Assembly: GCA_959605475.1 (NCBI GenBank)
Contig: CAUHFS010000016.1
Coordinates: 1 to 41,917 of the forward strand
Direction of reading: 5' to 3'
Source: an uncultured Collinsella sp.
Lineage (GTDB): Bacteria > Actinomycetota > Coriobacteriia > Coriobacteriales > Coriobacteriaceae
Length of the DNA: 41,917 nucleotides
The position numbers and the translations under genes are program-made. Below, piece after piece: positions 24,457 to 32,041 of the stretch. How positions within the stretch are numbered: position 1 is the stretch's first letter; the number at the start of each line of letters is the position of its first letter. The notes beneath the pieces are model-generated. The model did no database searches and had not been told where the DNA came from. It saw only the letters and a list, made by a program, of their open reading frames with translations.

Positions 24457-24537
24457 CGATACATACATACGCTTGAACGGTATTTACTACCGTTCACCGA
24501 ATTCATTGACAAACGATTCGCCAGACAGTATGTATCG
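24457..24537 (-). promoter_or_regulatory. Control region of the sat-nan locus with nested palindromes
   Basis: An 8-bp inverted repeat GAACGGTA (24475-24482) and TACCGTTC (24488-24495) is nested in a wider one, CGATACATAC (24457-24466) and GTATGTATCG (24528-24537). On the minus strand TTGTCA (24507-24512) and TAGTAA (24484-24489), 17 bases apart, could be -35 and -10, placing the inner repeat over the -10, as for a repressor. The remaining 24338-24702 gap holds the satA leader and the uvrC terminator. Confidence 0.45.
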
Positions 24538-24648
24538 ACGAGGTGAGATATCAGTCTTCGTCAACCCGCAGGATAGCAGGGTTGTTCACCATGGCTAGTC
24601 AAACGTTTTAGCGTTAATTAAACCCGAAATCGGCTGGTAATCGCCGCG

Positions 24649-24677
24649 AAATAAATGATTGAAAATCACGCAATCAT
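24649..24677 (-). terminator. AT-rich hairpin after uvrC
   Basis: ATGATTG (24655-24661) pairs with CAATCAT (24671-24677); on the minus strand TTATTTCG follows. It lies about 26 bases after the uvrC stop and is weaker than the other terminators here. Confidence 0.5.
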
Positions 24678-24702
24678 GTATATCAGTTGTTTAGAAGCGC
24701 AT

Positions 24703-26649
24703 TTAGTTTTCGGAACGGTTGGCCGATGTCTGGGCGCGCTCGGCATTCCATGCAACAAGTGCCTCGTGGACCGCTTTGGCGACATCGGCCGGAACGCCTC
24801 GAACTTCTGCAATCTCCTGCTCACTTGCCGCACGCAAACGCTTCATCGAGCCAAAATGGCGCATAAGGGCACGTTTTCTGGTGGGTCCCACGCCTGGAAC
24901 GTCATCGAGTACCGAAACCGTCATGGCTTTATCGCGCAATTCGCGATGGAACGTGATGGCAAAACGGTGCGATTCATCGCGCACCTGTTTAATTAGATAG
25001 AGCGACGCGGACCCGGTCGGCAGCACGACGGGAGTCTCGTCCCAAGGCACGAAAACCTCCTCATCGGCCTTTGCCAAGCCACAAACTGGTATATCGAGCC
25101 CAAGAGCCTCAAGTTGCTTGATCGCAGCGGTCAATTGCGGCTTACCGCCATCGACAACGAGCAAATCGGGGCGCGAGCCAAAGCGCTCGTCGGCCATGCG
25201 CTCGGGAGCATAACGTCGTCCCAAAACCTCGGACATCGACACGAAGTCGTTTGCCTCGTCCAATTCGGCCTGAATTTTAAAACGACGATACTGACTCTTG
25301 TCGGCGCGCCCGTTGGTAAACACCACCATCGAGGCGACCGTAAAGGTGCCATGCAGTGTAGAGATATCGAAGCACTCGATACGCAACGGCGGCGATGGCA
25401 GCGCCAACGCACTTTCGAGCTCTAGGAGCGCTTGATTGGTGCGGTCGTCAGCGTACCCCGTTCGCATCATGTAGCGCATGAGGGCATGGCGCGCATTTTT
25501 GGATGCCATATCGAGCAGACGGTGCTTTTCGCCACGCTGCGGCCTATGGAGATGGCAGGAACGCTCACGCTTGCCCGCAAGCCACTCCCCCAGCGCTTCC
25601 GCATCCTCAAGCTCGACGGAAAGGTTGACCTCAGCTGGAATATCAGCCGTCTCGTCGTAATAGCGCTTAAGAAAGCCCGACTGGAGCTCTTCCTCGTCAA
25701 CATCAAGACCCTTGTCGAGAATGAACTCGCAGGTGCGAACTGTTCGGCCCTCGCGAACGACGAAGACGCAAGCGGCGGAGATGGTCTCCTCGCGATAGAA
25801 ACCGATGACATCTATATCGACACTGGAGGGAAAAACGACTTGCTGACGATCGTCCAGACCCCTGATGACCTCCAAACGACGTTTGACGCGTGCCGCGCGC
25901 TCAAAGTCGAGCGCCTCAGCGGCATCCGTCATCTCGGAGGTCAGCTCATCGACGACATCCTTGCGATGGCCCGACAAAAAGCGCTCGACACGCTTGACGT
26001 TCTTGGCATAGTCTGCCGGGGAAATCGCGCCGACACACGCACCCGGGCCACGCCCGACATGGTAGTCAAAGCAGGGGCGCCCGTTTTGCGCGCACATCAT
26101 ATTGACGATGTCTTCCTCGCCCTTGTGGGACTCGACGATACGGCGACAACGACGCCACTCCGCACAGGATGCGGAGCAGATGGGGATAACCTTGCGCAGC
26201 GTATCTATCGTCTCACGTGCCGCGCGGCTATCGGTATAAGGTCCAAAATAGCGCGTTCCCGGCTTATGACGCTCACGCGTGTATTTGATAGCGGGATACA
26301 GGTCGCCCTTTGTAATGGCGATAAAGGGGTAGCTCTTGTCATCCTTGAGGTCGACGTTAAAGTACGGATGGTACTGACCAATCAAATTGCGCTCGAGCAC
26401 CAACGCCTCGTGCTCGGTCTCCACCACGATATAGTCAAAGCTCGCCACCAGCTGCATCATCAGCGGGATCTTCTGGCGCTCGTCCTGCAGCGTCACGTAC
26501 TGACGCATACGGGCGCGCAGGTTTTTCGCCTTGCCCACGTAGATGACATCGCCCTTGGCGTCTTTCCAAAGGTAGCAGCCGGGCTGCGTGGGAACGCGCG
26601 AAACCTGCTCGGCAAGCGTTGGAATGTTGTCGTGACCGGCCACGCGCAC
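24703..26649 (-). CDS. uvrC: Excinuclease ABC subunit C
   Basis: 648-residue nuclease making both incisions in nucleotide excision repair. Domains in order are GIY-YIG (about 20-100, PGCYLWKD and IYVGKAKNLRAR), a Cys-rich segment (158-205), the UVR motif (EALDFERAARVKRRLEVI), the RNase H-like nuclease, and C-terminal helix-hairpin-helix pair (DVPGVGPTRKRALMRHFGS). The Fe-S cysteine pattern is unusual: the Cys of GRC is Gly201, and an insert adds Cys162, 168 and 186. The start is GTG 26649 directly after the murJ stop (TAGGTG); GTG 26643 is possible. It is last in ybaK-murJ-uvrC. Confidence 0.94.
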   Translation of the reverse strand: MRVAGHDNIPTLAEQVSRVPTQPGCYLWKDAKGDVIYVGKAKNLRARMRQYVTLQDERQKIPLMMQLVASFDYIVVETEHEALVLERNLIGQYHPYFNVDLKDDKSYPFIAITKGDLYPAIKYTRERHKPGTRYFGPYTDSRAARETIDTLRKVIPICSASCAEWRRCRRIVESHKGEEDIVNMMCAQNGRPCFDYHVGRGPGACVGAISPADYAKNVKRVERFLSGHRKDVVDELTSEMTDAAEALDFERAARVKRRLEVIRGLDDRQQVVFPSSVDIDVIGFYREETISAACVFVVREGRTVRTCEFILDKGLDVDEEELQSGFLKRYYDETADIPAEVNLSVELEDAEALGEWLAGKRERSCHLHRPQRGEKHRLLDMASKNARHALMRYMMRTGYADDRTNQALLELESALALPSPPLRIECFDISTLHGTFTVASMVVFTNGRADKSQYRRFKIQAELDEANDFVSMSEVLGRRYAPERMADERFGSRPDLLVVDGGKPQLTAAIKQLEALGLDIPVCGLAKADEEVFVPWDETPVVLPTGSASLYLIKQVRDESHRFAITFHRELRDKAMTVSVLDDVPGVGPTRKRALMRHFGSMKRLRAASEQEIAEVRGVPADVAKAVHEALVAWNAERAQTSANRSEN

Positions 26650-28332
26650 CTACTTGCGACGAATCAGCGCCGAGACCTCGGGCATCTTAAGGACGACGGC
26701 AAGGCCAAAGGTAACAGCAAGCGAGACGACACCCGCAACGCAAACGTAGCCAAGAGTAATCAGAATCGAGCCGCCAAGTGCCCCGACAAAGTGCTCAAGC
26801 GCCCACATGACGCCGGCGCCTGCGGCAGCACCCAGGCCACCGAGCAAAAGGCCAAAGAACCCGCCATGCAGGATAGATTTGACCTGAAGACCACGCAGGC
26901 GACGACGCAGCCACCACAGCGAGCAACCGACCAAGATCACGTAGTCGACGACATACGAAAGCGCGATTGCCGGCATACCGAAGCCCAGCACAACGCCAAA
27001 CAGCAAAACCGAGCCGGCCTGGCCGATGGCGGAATACAGACAATAGCGGCTATAGGGCTTCATGTCGAGCAGGGCAGAGAAGCTCTTCTGCATCAGCACG
27101 ACCACGCCGTAGAGCGGCAGGGAAAGTGCCAGGTAGATAAGGAACTCCGACACCAGCGCCACACCGGACTCATCGAACTTGCCAGCGCAGTAAATCATGT
27201 TGAGCGGACGCGCGAAGACAATCAGGTACAGCGCGAATGGAATCAGGAAGAACAGCATCTGGGCGACGCCACGCGAAATGCCCGTGCGGACGCTGTCGTA
27301 ATCCTTCTCCTGTGCGTCGTGAGAGAGCTCGGTATAGAGCGCCGTCGAAAGCGAGGCGGCAATCAGCGCGTAGGGCAGCGTGTACCACAGGCGCGCATAG
27401 GCGATGACGGAAGGACCAGTCTCGGGCTGGACCACCAGCGCAGCAGCGTTGGTGATAGAAGTCGAGACAAACATGCACACCGTGGCGAGCAGCGTCGGGA
27501 TACCGAGCGCAATCGTCTGGCGCAGTGCGGGGTCCTTAAAGTCGATATGGATATGGGGATGCACGCCGTGCTTGCCAAGCGCGGGGATCTGACATGCCAT
27601 CTGAACAAAGACACCGAGGGTCGTACCGGCCGCAATCAAGATGATGCCGGCACGTTCGCCAAACTGTGCGGACACGGGCGCAAAGCCCATAAAGCTCGCA
27701 ATGACGATCACATTGTTGAGGACCGGGGCAAACGTCGACCAGAAGTAGTCGCGGTGTGCGTTGAGGACGCCCGAAAACACCGAGCCCAAACCATAAAACA
27801 GAATCTGGATGGCAAAGAAACGGAACATGAACGCAGCGGTATCCATGCTGCCGCCGTCACCCGAAAGGAACGATTGCGTCCAGATAAAGCCCGGGGCGAA
27901 CACGGTCCCCAGCAACGAAATGCCACCCAGCACCAATAGCAGAATACCGAGCAGGTTGCCCACGTACTCGTTAGAGGCCTCGCGACCCTGCTCACGCCTC
28001 ACGCCCATGTACACGGGCAAAAACGCCGTCACGAGCATGCCGCCCATCACGAGTTCGTAGAGCATATTGGGCAGGTTGTTGGCGACCTGATAGGAAGACG
28101 AGAGCAGCGACATGCCGATAGCGGCCGCCATTGCCCACGTGCGGATAAAACCGGTGACGCGAGACACGATGGTCAGGATGGTCATAAGCCCGGCGGAACG
28201 ACCAACCGTGGAGTAGTCCGACGAGCCCATGTCGTCAGTGTCGTCTCGCGACGAAGAAGCTTCGGATGAGGGTGTCTGAGGCGCAGATTCTTTTGCAAAA
28301 TGAGCTCCGCACTTCAATTCTTCCTGCGGCAT
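26650..28332 (-). CDS. murJ: Lipid II flippase MurJ
   Basis: 560-residue MATE-like (MviN) inner-membrane transporter that flips the peptidoglycan precursor lipid II. A hydrophilic N-terminus of about 45 residues rich in Ser and Asp precedes the helices; family motifs include SRVTGFIRTWAMAAAIG and NNLPNMLYELVMGGMLVTAFLPVY. About 14 helices are visible, ending in a charged tail. The ATG is four bases after the ybaK stop with GAGAGGA upstream. The N-terminal extension is longer than in E. coli MurJ. It links cell-wall synthesis with DNA repair only by operon membership. Confidence 0.93.
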   Translation of the reverse strand: MPQEELKCGAHFAKESAPQTPSSEASSSRDDTDDMGSSDYSTVGRSAGLMTILTIVSRVTGFIRTWAMAAAIGMSLLSSSYQVANNLPNMLYELVMGGMLVTAFLPVYMGVRREQGREASNEYVGNLLGILLLVLGGISLLGTVFAPGFIWTQSFLSGDGGSMDTAAFMFRFFAIQILFYGLGSVFSGVLNAHRDYFWSTFAPVLNNVIVIASFMGFAPVSAQFGERAGIILIAAGTTLGVFVQMACQIPALGKHGVHPHIHIDFKDPALRQTIALGIPTLLATVCMFVSTSITNAAALVVQPETGPSVIAYARLWYTLPYALIAASLSTALYTELSHDAQEKDYDSVRTGISRGVAQMLFFLIPFALYLIVFARPLNMIYCAGKFDESGVALVSEFLIYLALSLPLYGVVVLMQKSFSALLDMKPYSRYCLYSAIGQAGSVLLFGVVLGFGMPAIALSYVVDYVILVGCSLWWLRRRLRGLQVKSILHGGFFGLLLGGLGAAAGAGVMWALEHFVGALGGSILITLGYVCVAGVVSLAVTFGLAVVLKMPEVSALIRRK

Positions 28333-28335
28333 CGC

Positions 28336-28836
28336 TCAGTCCTCTCTCGTAATCGGGGCGACCGTCGCCCCGCAAAATGCAATTAAATCATCGGGTGCAA
28401 GCTCAAGCTGATAACCACGCTTGCCTCCCGAAATAAAAATGGTATCCCAAAGGACACATGTCTCATCAATGAGCGTCCGGTAGCGTTTTTTCATACCGAC
28501 CGGACTGCAGCCGCCGCGAACGTAGCCAGTCGCCGCAAGCAAATCCTTCACATGCATCATGGCCAAGGACTTCTCCCCCGCGGCACGCGCGGCGGACTTT
28601 AGATCGAGCTCGTCGGCAACAGGGATGCAGCACACGACGTGGTCGTTGGACGGCGTCACGCAGACCAAGGTCTTAAATCCTTGTCCGGGCTCCTCGCCAA
28701 GCTGCTCCGAAATCGCGACCCCCAGGCCCGCCGACTCATCACCATCGTCTTCGTACGTATGTAGAACATAGGAAATGCCGGCGCTTTCCAGCTCGCGCAT
28801 CGCATTGGTTTTTGGCGTCTTTACAGCCTTTGCCAT
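28336..28836 (-). CDS. ybaK: YbaK/EbsC-family aminoacyl-tRNA deacylase
   Basis: 166-residue protein of the YbaK family, which hydrolyses Cys from mischarged tRNA-Pro. Family features are KTLVCV, CCIPVADELDLKSAARAAG, the GYVRGGCSPVGMKK loop with its Gly-Cys-Ser-Pro, and ISGGKRGYQLELAPDDL. I chose ATG 28836 because AAAGGAT lies about five bases upstream. It is the first gene of ybaK-murJ-uvrC. Its substrate preference could be another editing target, as family members differ. Confidence 0.9.
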   Translation of the reverse strand: MAKAVKTPKTNAMRELESAGISYVLHTYEDDGDESAGLGVAISEQLGEEPGQGFKTLVCVTPSNDHVVCCIPVADELDLKSAARAAGEKSLAMMHVKDLLAATGYVRGGCSPVGMKKRYRTLIDETCVLWDTIFISGGKRGYQLELAPDDLIAFCGATVAPITRED

Positions 28837-28917
28837 GGCATATCCTTTCCCTCGCATTCGGACGCAAGGATTAAGTATATGTCCAATTCGGCTGCATACG
28901 TCACTTCGACACAGCAA

Positions 28918-28948
28918 GCGCCATCGAATCACAAGGAGTCGATGGCGC
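28918..28948 (-). terminator. Hairpin after uvrA
   Basis: GCGCCATCGA (28918-28927) pairs perfectly with TCGATGGCGC (28939-28948). On the minus strand the weak run TTGCTGTG follows. It lies about 20 bases after the uvrA stop and probably ends uvrA, perhaps with partial read-through into ybaK. Confidence 0.55.
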
Positions 28949-28968
28949 CCATAAACTGAATCGCCTAT

Positions 28969-31848
28969 TTATTGAGCATCAAGTTGAGCCTGACGCTCCC
29001 GGTCACGCCTGAGCAACGGCGCCAAAAACTTGCCCGTATAACTCTGCGGACAGTCCGCAACCTGCTCCGGTGTGCCCGAAACCACGACGGTTCCGCCGCC
29101 GTTACCGCCCTCGGGGCCCATATCGATCAGGCGGTCGGCAACCTTGATGACATCAAGGTTGTGTTCAATCACCAGCACCGTGTTGCCCGCATCGACCAAG
29201 CGCTGCAGCACATCGAGCAGCTGGCGGACGTCCTCAAAATGAAGGCCGGTCGTCGGCTCATCCAAAATATAGAACGTCTTGCCCGTCTGGCGTCGATGAA
29301 GCTCCTTGGCGAGCTTCACACGCTGCGCCTCGCCGCCCGAGAGCGTCGTAGCGGGCTGGCCCAGGCTCACGTAGCCCAAGCCTACATCGTACAGCGTCTG
29401 GAGCTTGCGCTTAATCTGCGGGATATTCCCAAAGAAGGCCAGTGCCTCGGTGACGCTCATGTCGAGCACGTCCGAGATGGTCTTACCACGGTAGGTGACC
29501 TCAAGCGTCTCGCGGTTATAGCGTTTGCCGCCGCAGACCTCACAGGGGACATAGATATCGGGAAGGAAGTGCATCTCGATCTTAATTTGTCCGTCGCCCT
29601 TGCATGCTTCGCAGCGACCGCCGCTCACGTTAAAGGAGAAACGTCCCGGCGAGTAGCCGCGCGCCTTCGACTCCGGCGTACTCGCAAACAGCGCGCGAAG
29701 ATCATCCCACAGGCCAATGTACGTAGCAGGGTTGGAACGCGGCGTGCGGCCAATCGGCGACTGGTCGATATCGATAACCTTATCGATACACTCGATGCCC
29801 TCGATTTTCTTATACGGACCCACAGGGCGCGTCGAACGGTGAATGGCATTCGTAAGGGCAGGTGCGATAGTGTCGGTAACCAGGGAGCTCTTACCCGATC
29901 CCGACACGCCGGTAACGACCGTAAGCGTACCAAACTCGATCTTGGCGGTAACGTTTTTGAGGTTGTTGGCGCGGGCGCCCGTGATCTTAAGGCAGCCGCG
30001 ACCGGGCTTGCGGCGCTCATCGGGAACCCGGATCATTCGTTTGCCGGTCAGATAAGCGCCCGTCATCGACTCGGGACACGCCATGATATCGGCAGGCGTT
30101 CCCGCCGCGACTACGTGTCCGCCGTTCACGCCCGCGCCGGGGCCCATGTCGATCACATAGTCGGCAGCACGAATCGTATCCTCATCATGCTCGACGACGA
30201 TGACGGTATTGCCGATATCGCGTAGGCGCTCAAGCGTCTTGATCAGGCGCTCGTTATCGCGCTGATGGAGGCCAATCGATGGCTCGTCCAAAATGTACAG
30301 GACACCCATGAGGCCGGCGCCGATCTGCGTTGCCAGGCGAATGCGCTGGGCCTCGCCTCCGGAAAGCGTCGCCGAGGCACGATCGAGGGTCAGATAGTCG
30401 AGTCCGACATCGACCAGAAAACGCAGGCGCTCCAGGATTTCCTTGACGATGCGTCCGCCGATAAACTGTTGGCGCTCGGTGAGTTCCAGGCCCTCAAAAA
30501 ACTCGAGCGACTCACGGCACGACAGACAACAAACCTCGTAAATGGACTTGCCGCCCACGGTGACGGCGAGCATCTCGGGGCGCAAACGAGCGCCGTGGCA
30601 GCTCGAGCACGGCTCCTCGCGGATGTACTTCTCCAAGCGCGCCTTGGTGTTCTCATTCGTCGTCTCGGTATAGCGCTCGTACAGGATATTGCGCACACCC
30701 GAGAACTTGGTGTCCCACTGGCTGCGGTGCCCATCGAGCTTTTGATAGTCGACCGAAATCTTCTGGTCGCCCATGCCGTCTAAAAACGCACGACACACCC
30801 GCGGAGGCAGATCCTCCCACGGCGTATCGACGCTCACCTTAAAGTGTTTGCAGACCGCAGCGAAAATCTGCGGATAGTAGTTAGAGTTGCCAAACAGGCT
30901 GCCAAAGACCCCGTCGGCGATCGACTTCGAGGGGTCTTCGATTAGGGCCTCGGCATCGACCGTCTTCTTAAAGCCCAGGCCATCGCACTCGGGGCACGCG
31001 CCATAGGGCGCGTTGAACGAGAAATCACGCGGCTGCAGGTCATCGATGGAGTGTCCATGCTCCGGGCACGCTAACGCCAGCGAATACTCCAGCAACTCGC
31101 CTTCGGTCCCCTCGGGAGCGTCGCGGTCGGGCAGCAAGTATACGTTCACATTGCCGTGCGCTAGCGCAGTCGCCTGTTCAACGGACTCGGCAATACGGCC
31201 CAGCGAGTTCTCGCGAATCACGATGCGGTCGACCACGACCTCGATATCGTGCTTGAATTTCTTATCCAAATCGATAGGGTCATCAAGCGAGCGCACTTCA
31301 CCGTCGACACGCACGCGGCTAAAGCCCTCGGCGCGAAGGTCCTCAAACAGTTTGGTGTACTCGCCTTTTCGCCCGCGTACCACCGGTGCCAGCACAAACG
31401 CGCGGCGGCCCTCCCCCGCCGCCAAGACCTTGTCGGCAACCTGGTCGGTCGTCTGGCGCTCAATGACGCGGCCGCATTCGGGACAGTGCGGGGTGCCCAC
31501 ACGGGCGAACAGCAGTCGCAGGTAGTCATAAATCTCGGTTACGGTGCCCACCGTCGAGCGCGGGTTCTTGGATGTCGTTTTTTGATCAATTGAGACAGCC
31601 GGCGAAAGGCCGTCGATTGAATCCAAGTCGGGTTTGTCCATCTGGCCCAAGAACTGGCGCGCATAACTCGAAAGGCTCTCGACGTATCGACGCTGGCCCT
31701 CGGCATAGATAGTGTCAAATGCCAGCGAACTCTTGCCCGAGCCAGAAAGACCGGTAATGACCACGAGTTGGTCACGCGGAATGGAAACATCGATATCACG
31801 GAGGTTGTGCTCACGAGCGCCGCGAATAACGATAGAAGAATCAGACAT
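28969..31848 (-). CDS. uvrA: Excinuclease ABC subunit A
   Basis: 959-residue damage sensor with two ABC ATPase modules. It shows an N-terminal Walker A GLSGSGKSS, the zinc module CPEC with its partner cysteines, a first signature LSGGEAQRIRLA, a second Walker A GVSGSGKSSL, the second zinc finger CEACKGDGQ with CEVCGGKRYN, and a second signature LSGGEAQRVKLA. I chose ATG 31848 because AAGGAGC lies about five bases upstream. It is divergent from the LtaS-like gene, with an SOS-box-like site in the shared upstream region. Confidence 0.97.
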   Translation of the reverse strand: MSDSSIVIRGAREHNLRDIDVSIPRDQLVVITGLSGSGKSSLAFDTIYAEGQRRYVESLSSYARQFLGQMDKPDLDSIDGLSPAVSIDQKTTSKNPRSTVGTVTEIYDYLRLLFARVGTPHCPECGRVIERQTTDQVADKVLAAGEGRRAFVLAPVVRGRKGEYTKLFEDLRAEGFSRVRVDGEVRSLDDPIDLDKKFKHDIEVVVDRIVIRENSLGRIAESVEQATALAHGNVNVYLLPDRDAPEGTEGELLEYSLALACPEHGHSIDDLQPRDFSFNAPYGACPECDGLGFKKTVDAEALIEDPSKSIADGVFGSLFGNSNYYPQIFAAVCKHFKVSVDTPWEDLPPRVCRAFLDGMGDQKISVDYQKLDGHRSQWDTKFSGVRNILYERYTETTNENTKARLEKYIREEPCSSCHGARLRPEMLAVTVGGKSIYEVCCLSCRESLEFFEGLELTERQQFIGGRIVKEILERLRFLVDVGLDYLTLDRASATLSGGEAQRIRLATQIGAGLMGVLYILDEPSIGLHQRDNERLIKTLERLRDIGNTVIVVEHDEDTIRAADYVIDMGPGAGVNGGHVVAAGTPADIMACPESMTGAYLTGKRMIRVPDERRKPGRGCLKITGARANNLKNVTAKIEFGTLTVVTGVSGSGKSSLVTDTIAPALTNAIHRSTRPVGPYKKIEGIECIDKVIDIDQSPIGRTPRSNPATYIGLWDDLRALFASTPESKARGYSPGRFSFNVSGGRCEACKGDGQIKIEMHFLPDIYVPCEVCGGKRYNRETLEVTYRGKTISDVLDMSVTEALAFFGNIPQIKRKLQTLYDVGLGYVSLGQPATTLSGGEAQRVKLAKELHRRQTGKTFYILDEPTTGLHFEDVRQLLDVLQRLVDAGNTVLVIEHNLDVIKVADRLIDMGPEGGNGGGTVVVSGTPEQVADCPQSYTGKFLAPLLRRDRERQAQLDAQ

Positions 31849-31909
31849 GGAAGCTCCTTGCCTCCTATTGCATCGAATCATACTGTCGATGAGTTTAGCG
31901 CACTCGACG

Positions 31910-31923
31910 CGCACAGATGTTCG
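31910..31923. promoter_or_regulatory. Possible LexA/SOS box between uvrA and the LtaS-like gene
   Basis: CGCAC-AGAT-GTTCG differs by one base from the actinobacterial/Gram-positive LexA core CGAAC-N4-GTTCG. It lies 62 bases before the uvrA start, in the shared upstream region. On the minus strand TATGAT (about 31878-31883) could be the uvrA -10. No similar site is seen before uvrB or the uvrC operon. Confidence 0.4.
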
Positions 31924-32041
31924 TAATACAAGATTCGCAGACCTTTAGCTTTGCGTATCGGGTGCTTTGTTTCTCGAAATGCCGTGGAAAGGTTACAGTA
32001 ATCTACTACTGAACTTAATTTGCTGTAACAGAGGAACGTCC

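Noticed and set aside
24580..24620. Possible shared operator (TAAAACGYTT) upstream of sat and gap
   Set aside because: The match is short, AT-rich and found only twice; not enough to claim a common regulator.
25432..27939. A plus-strand open frame of about 835 codons
   Set aside because: It is antisense to uvrC and murJ and shows no family motif or ribosome site.
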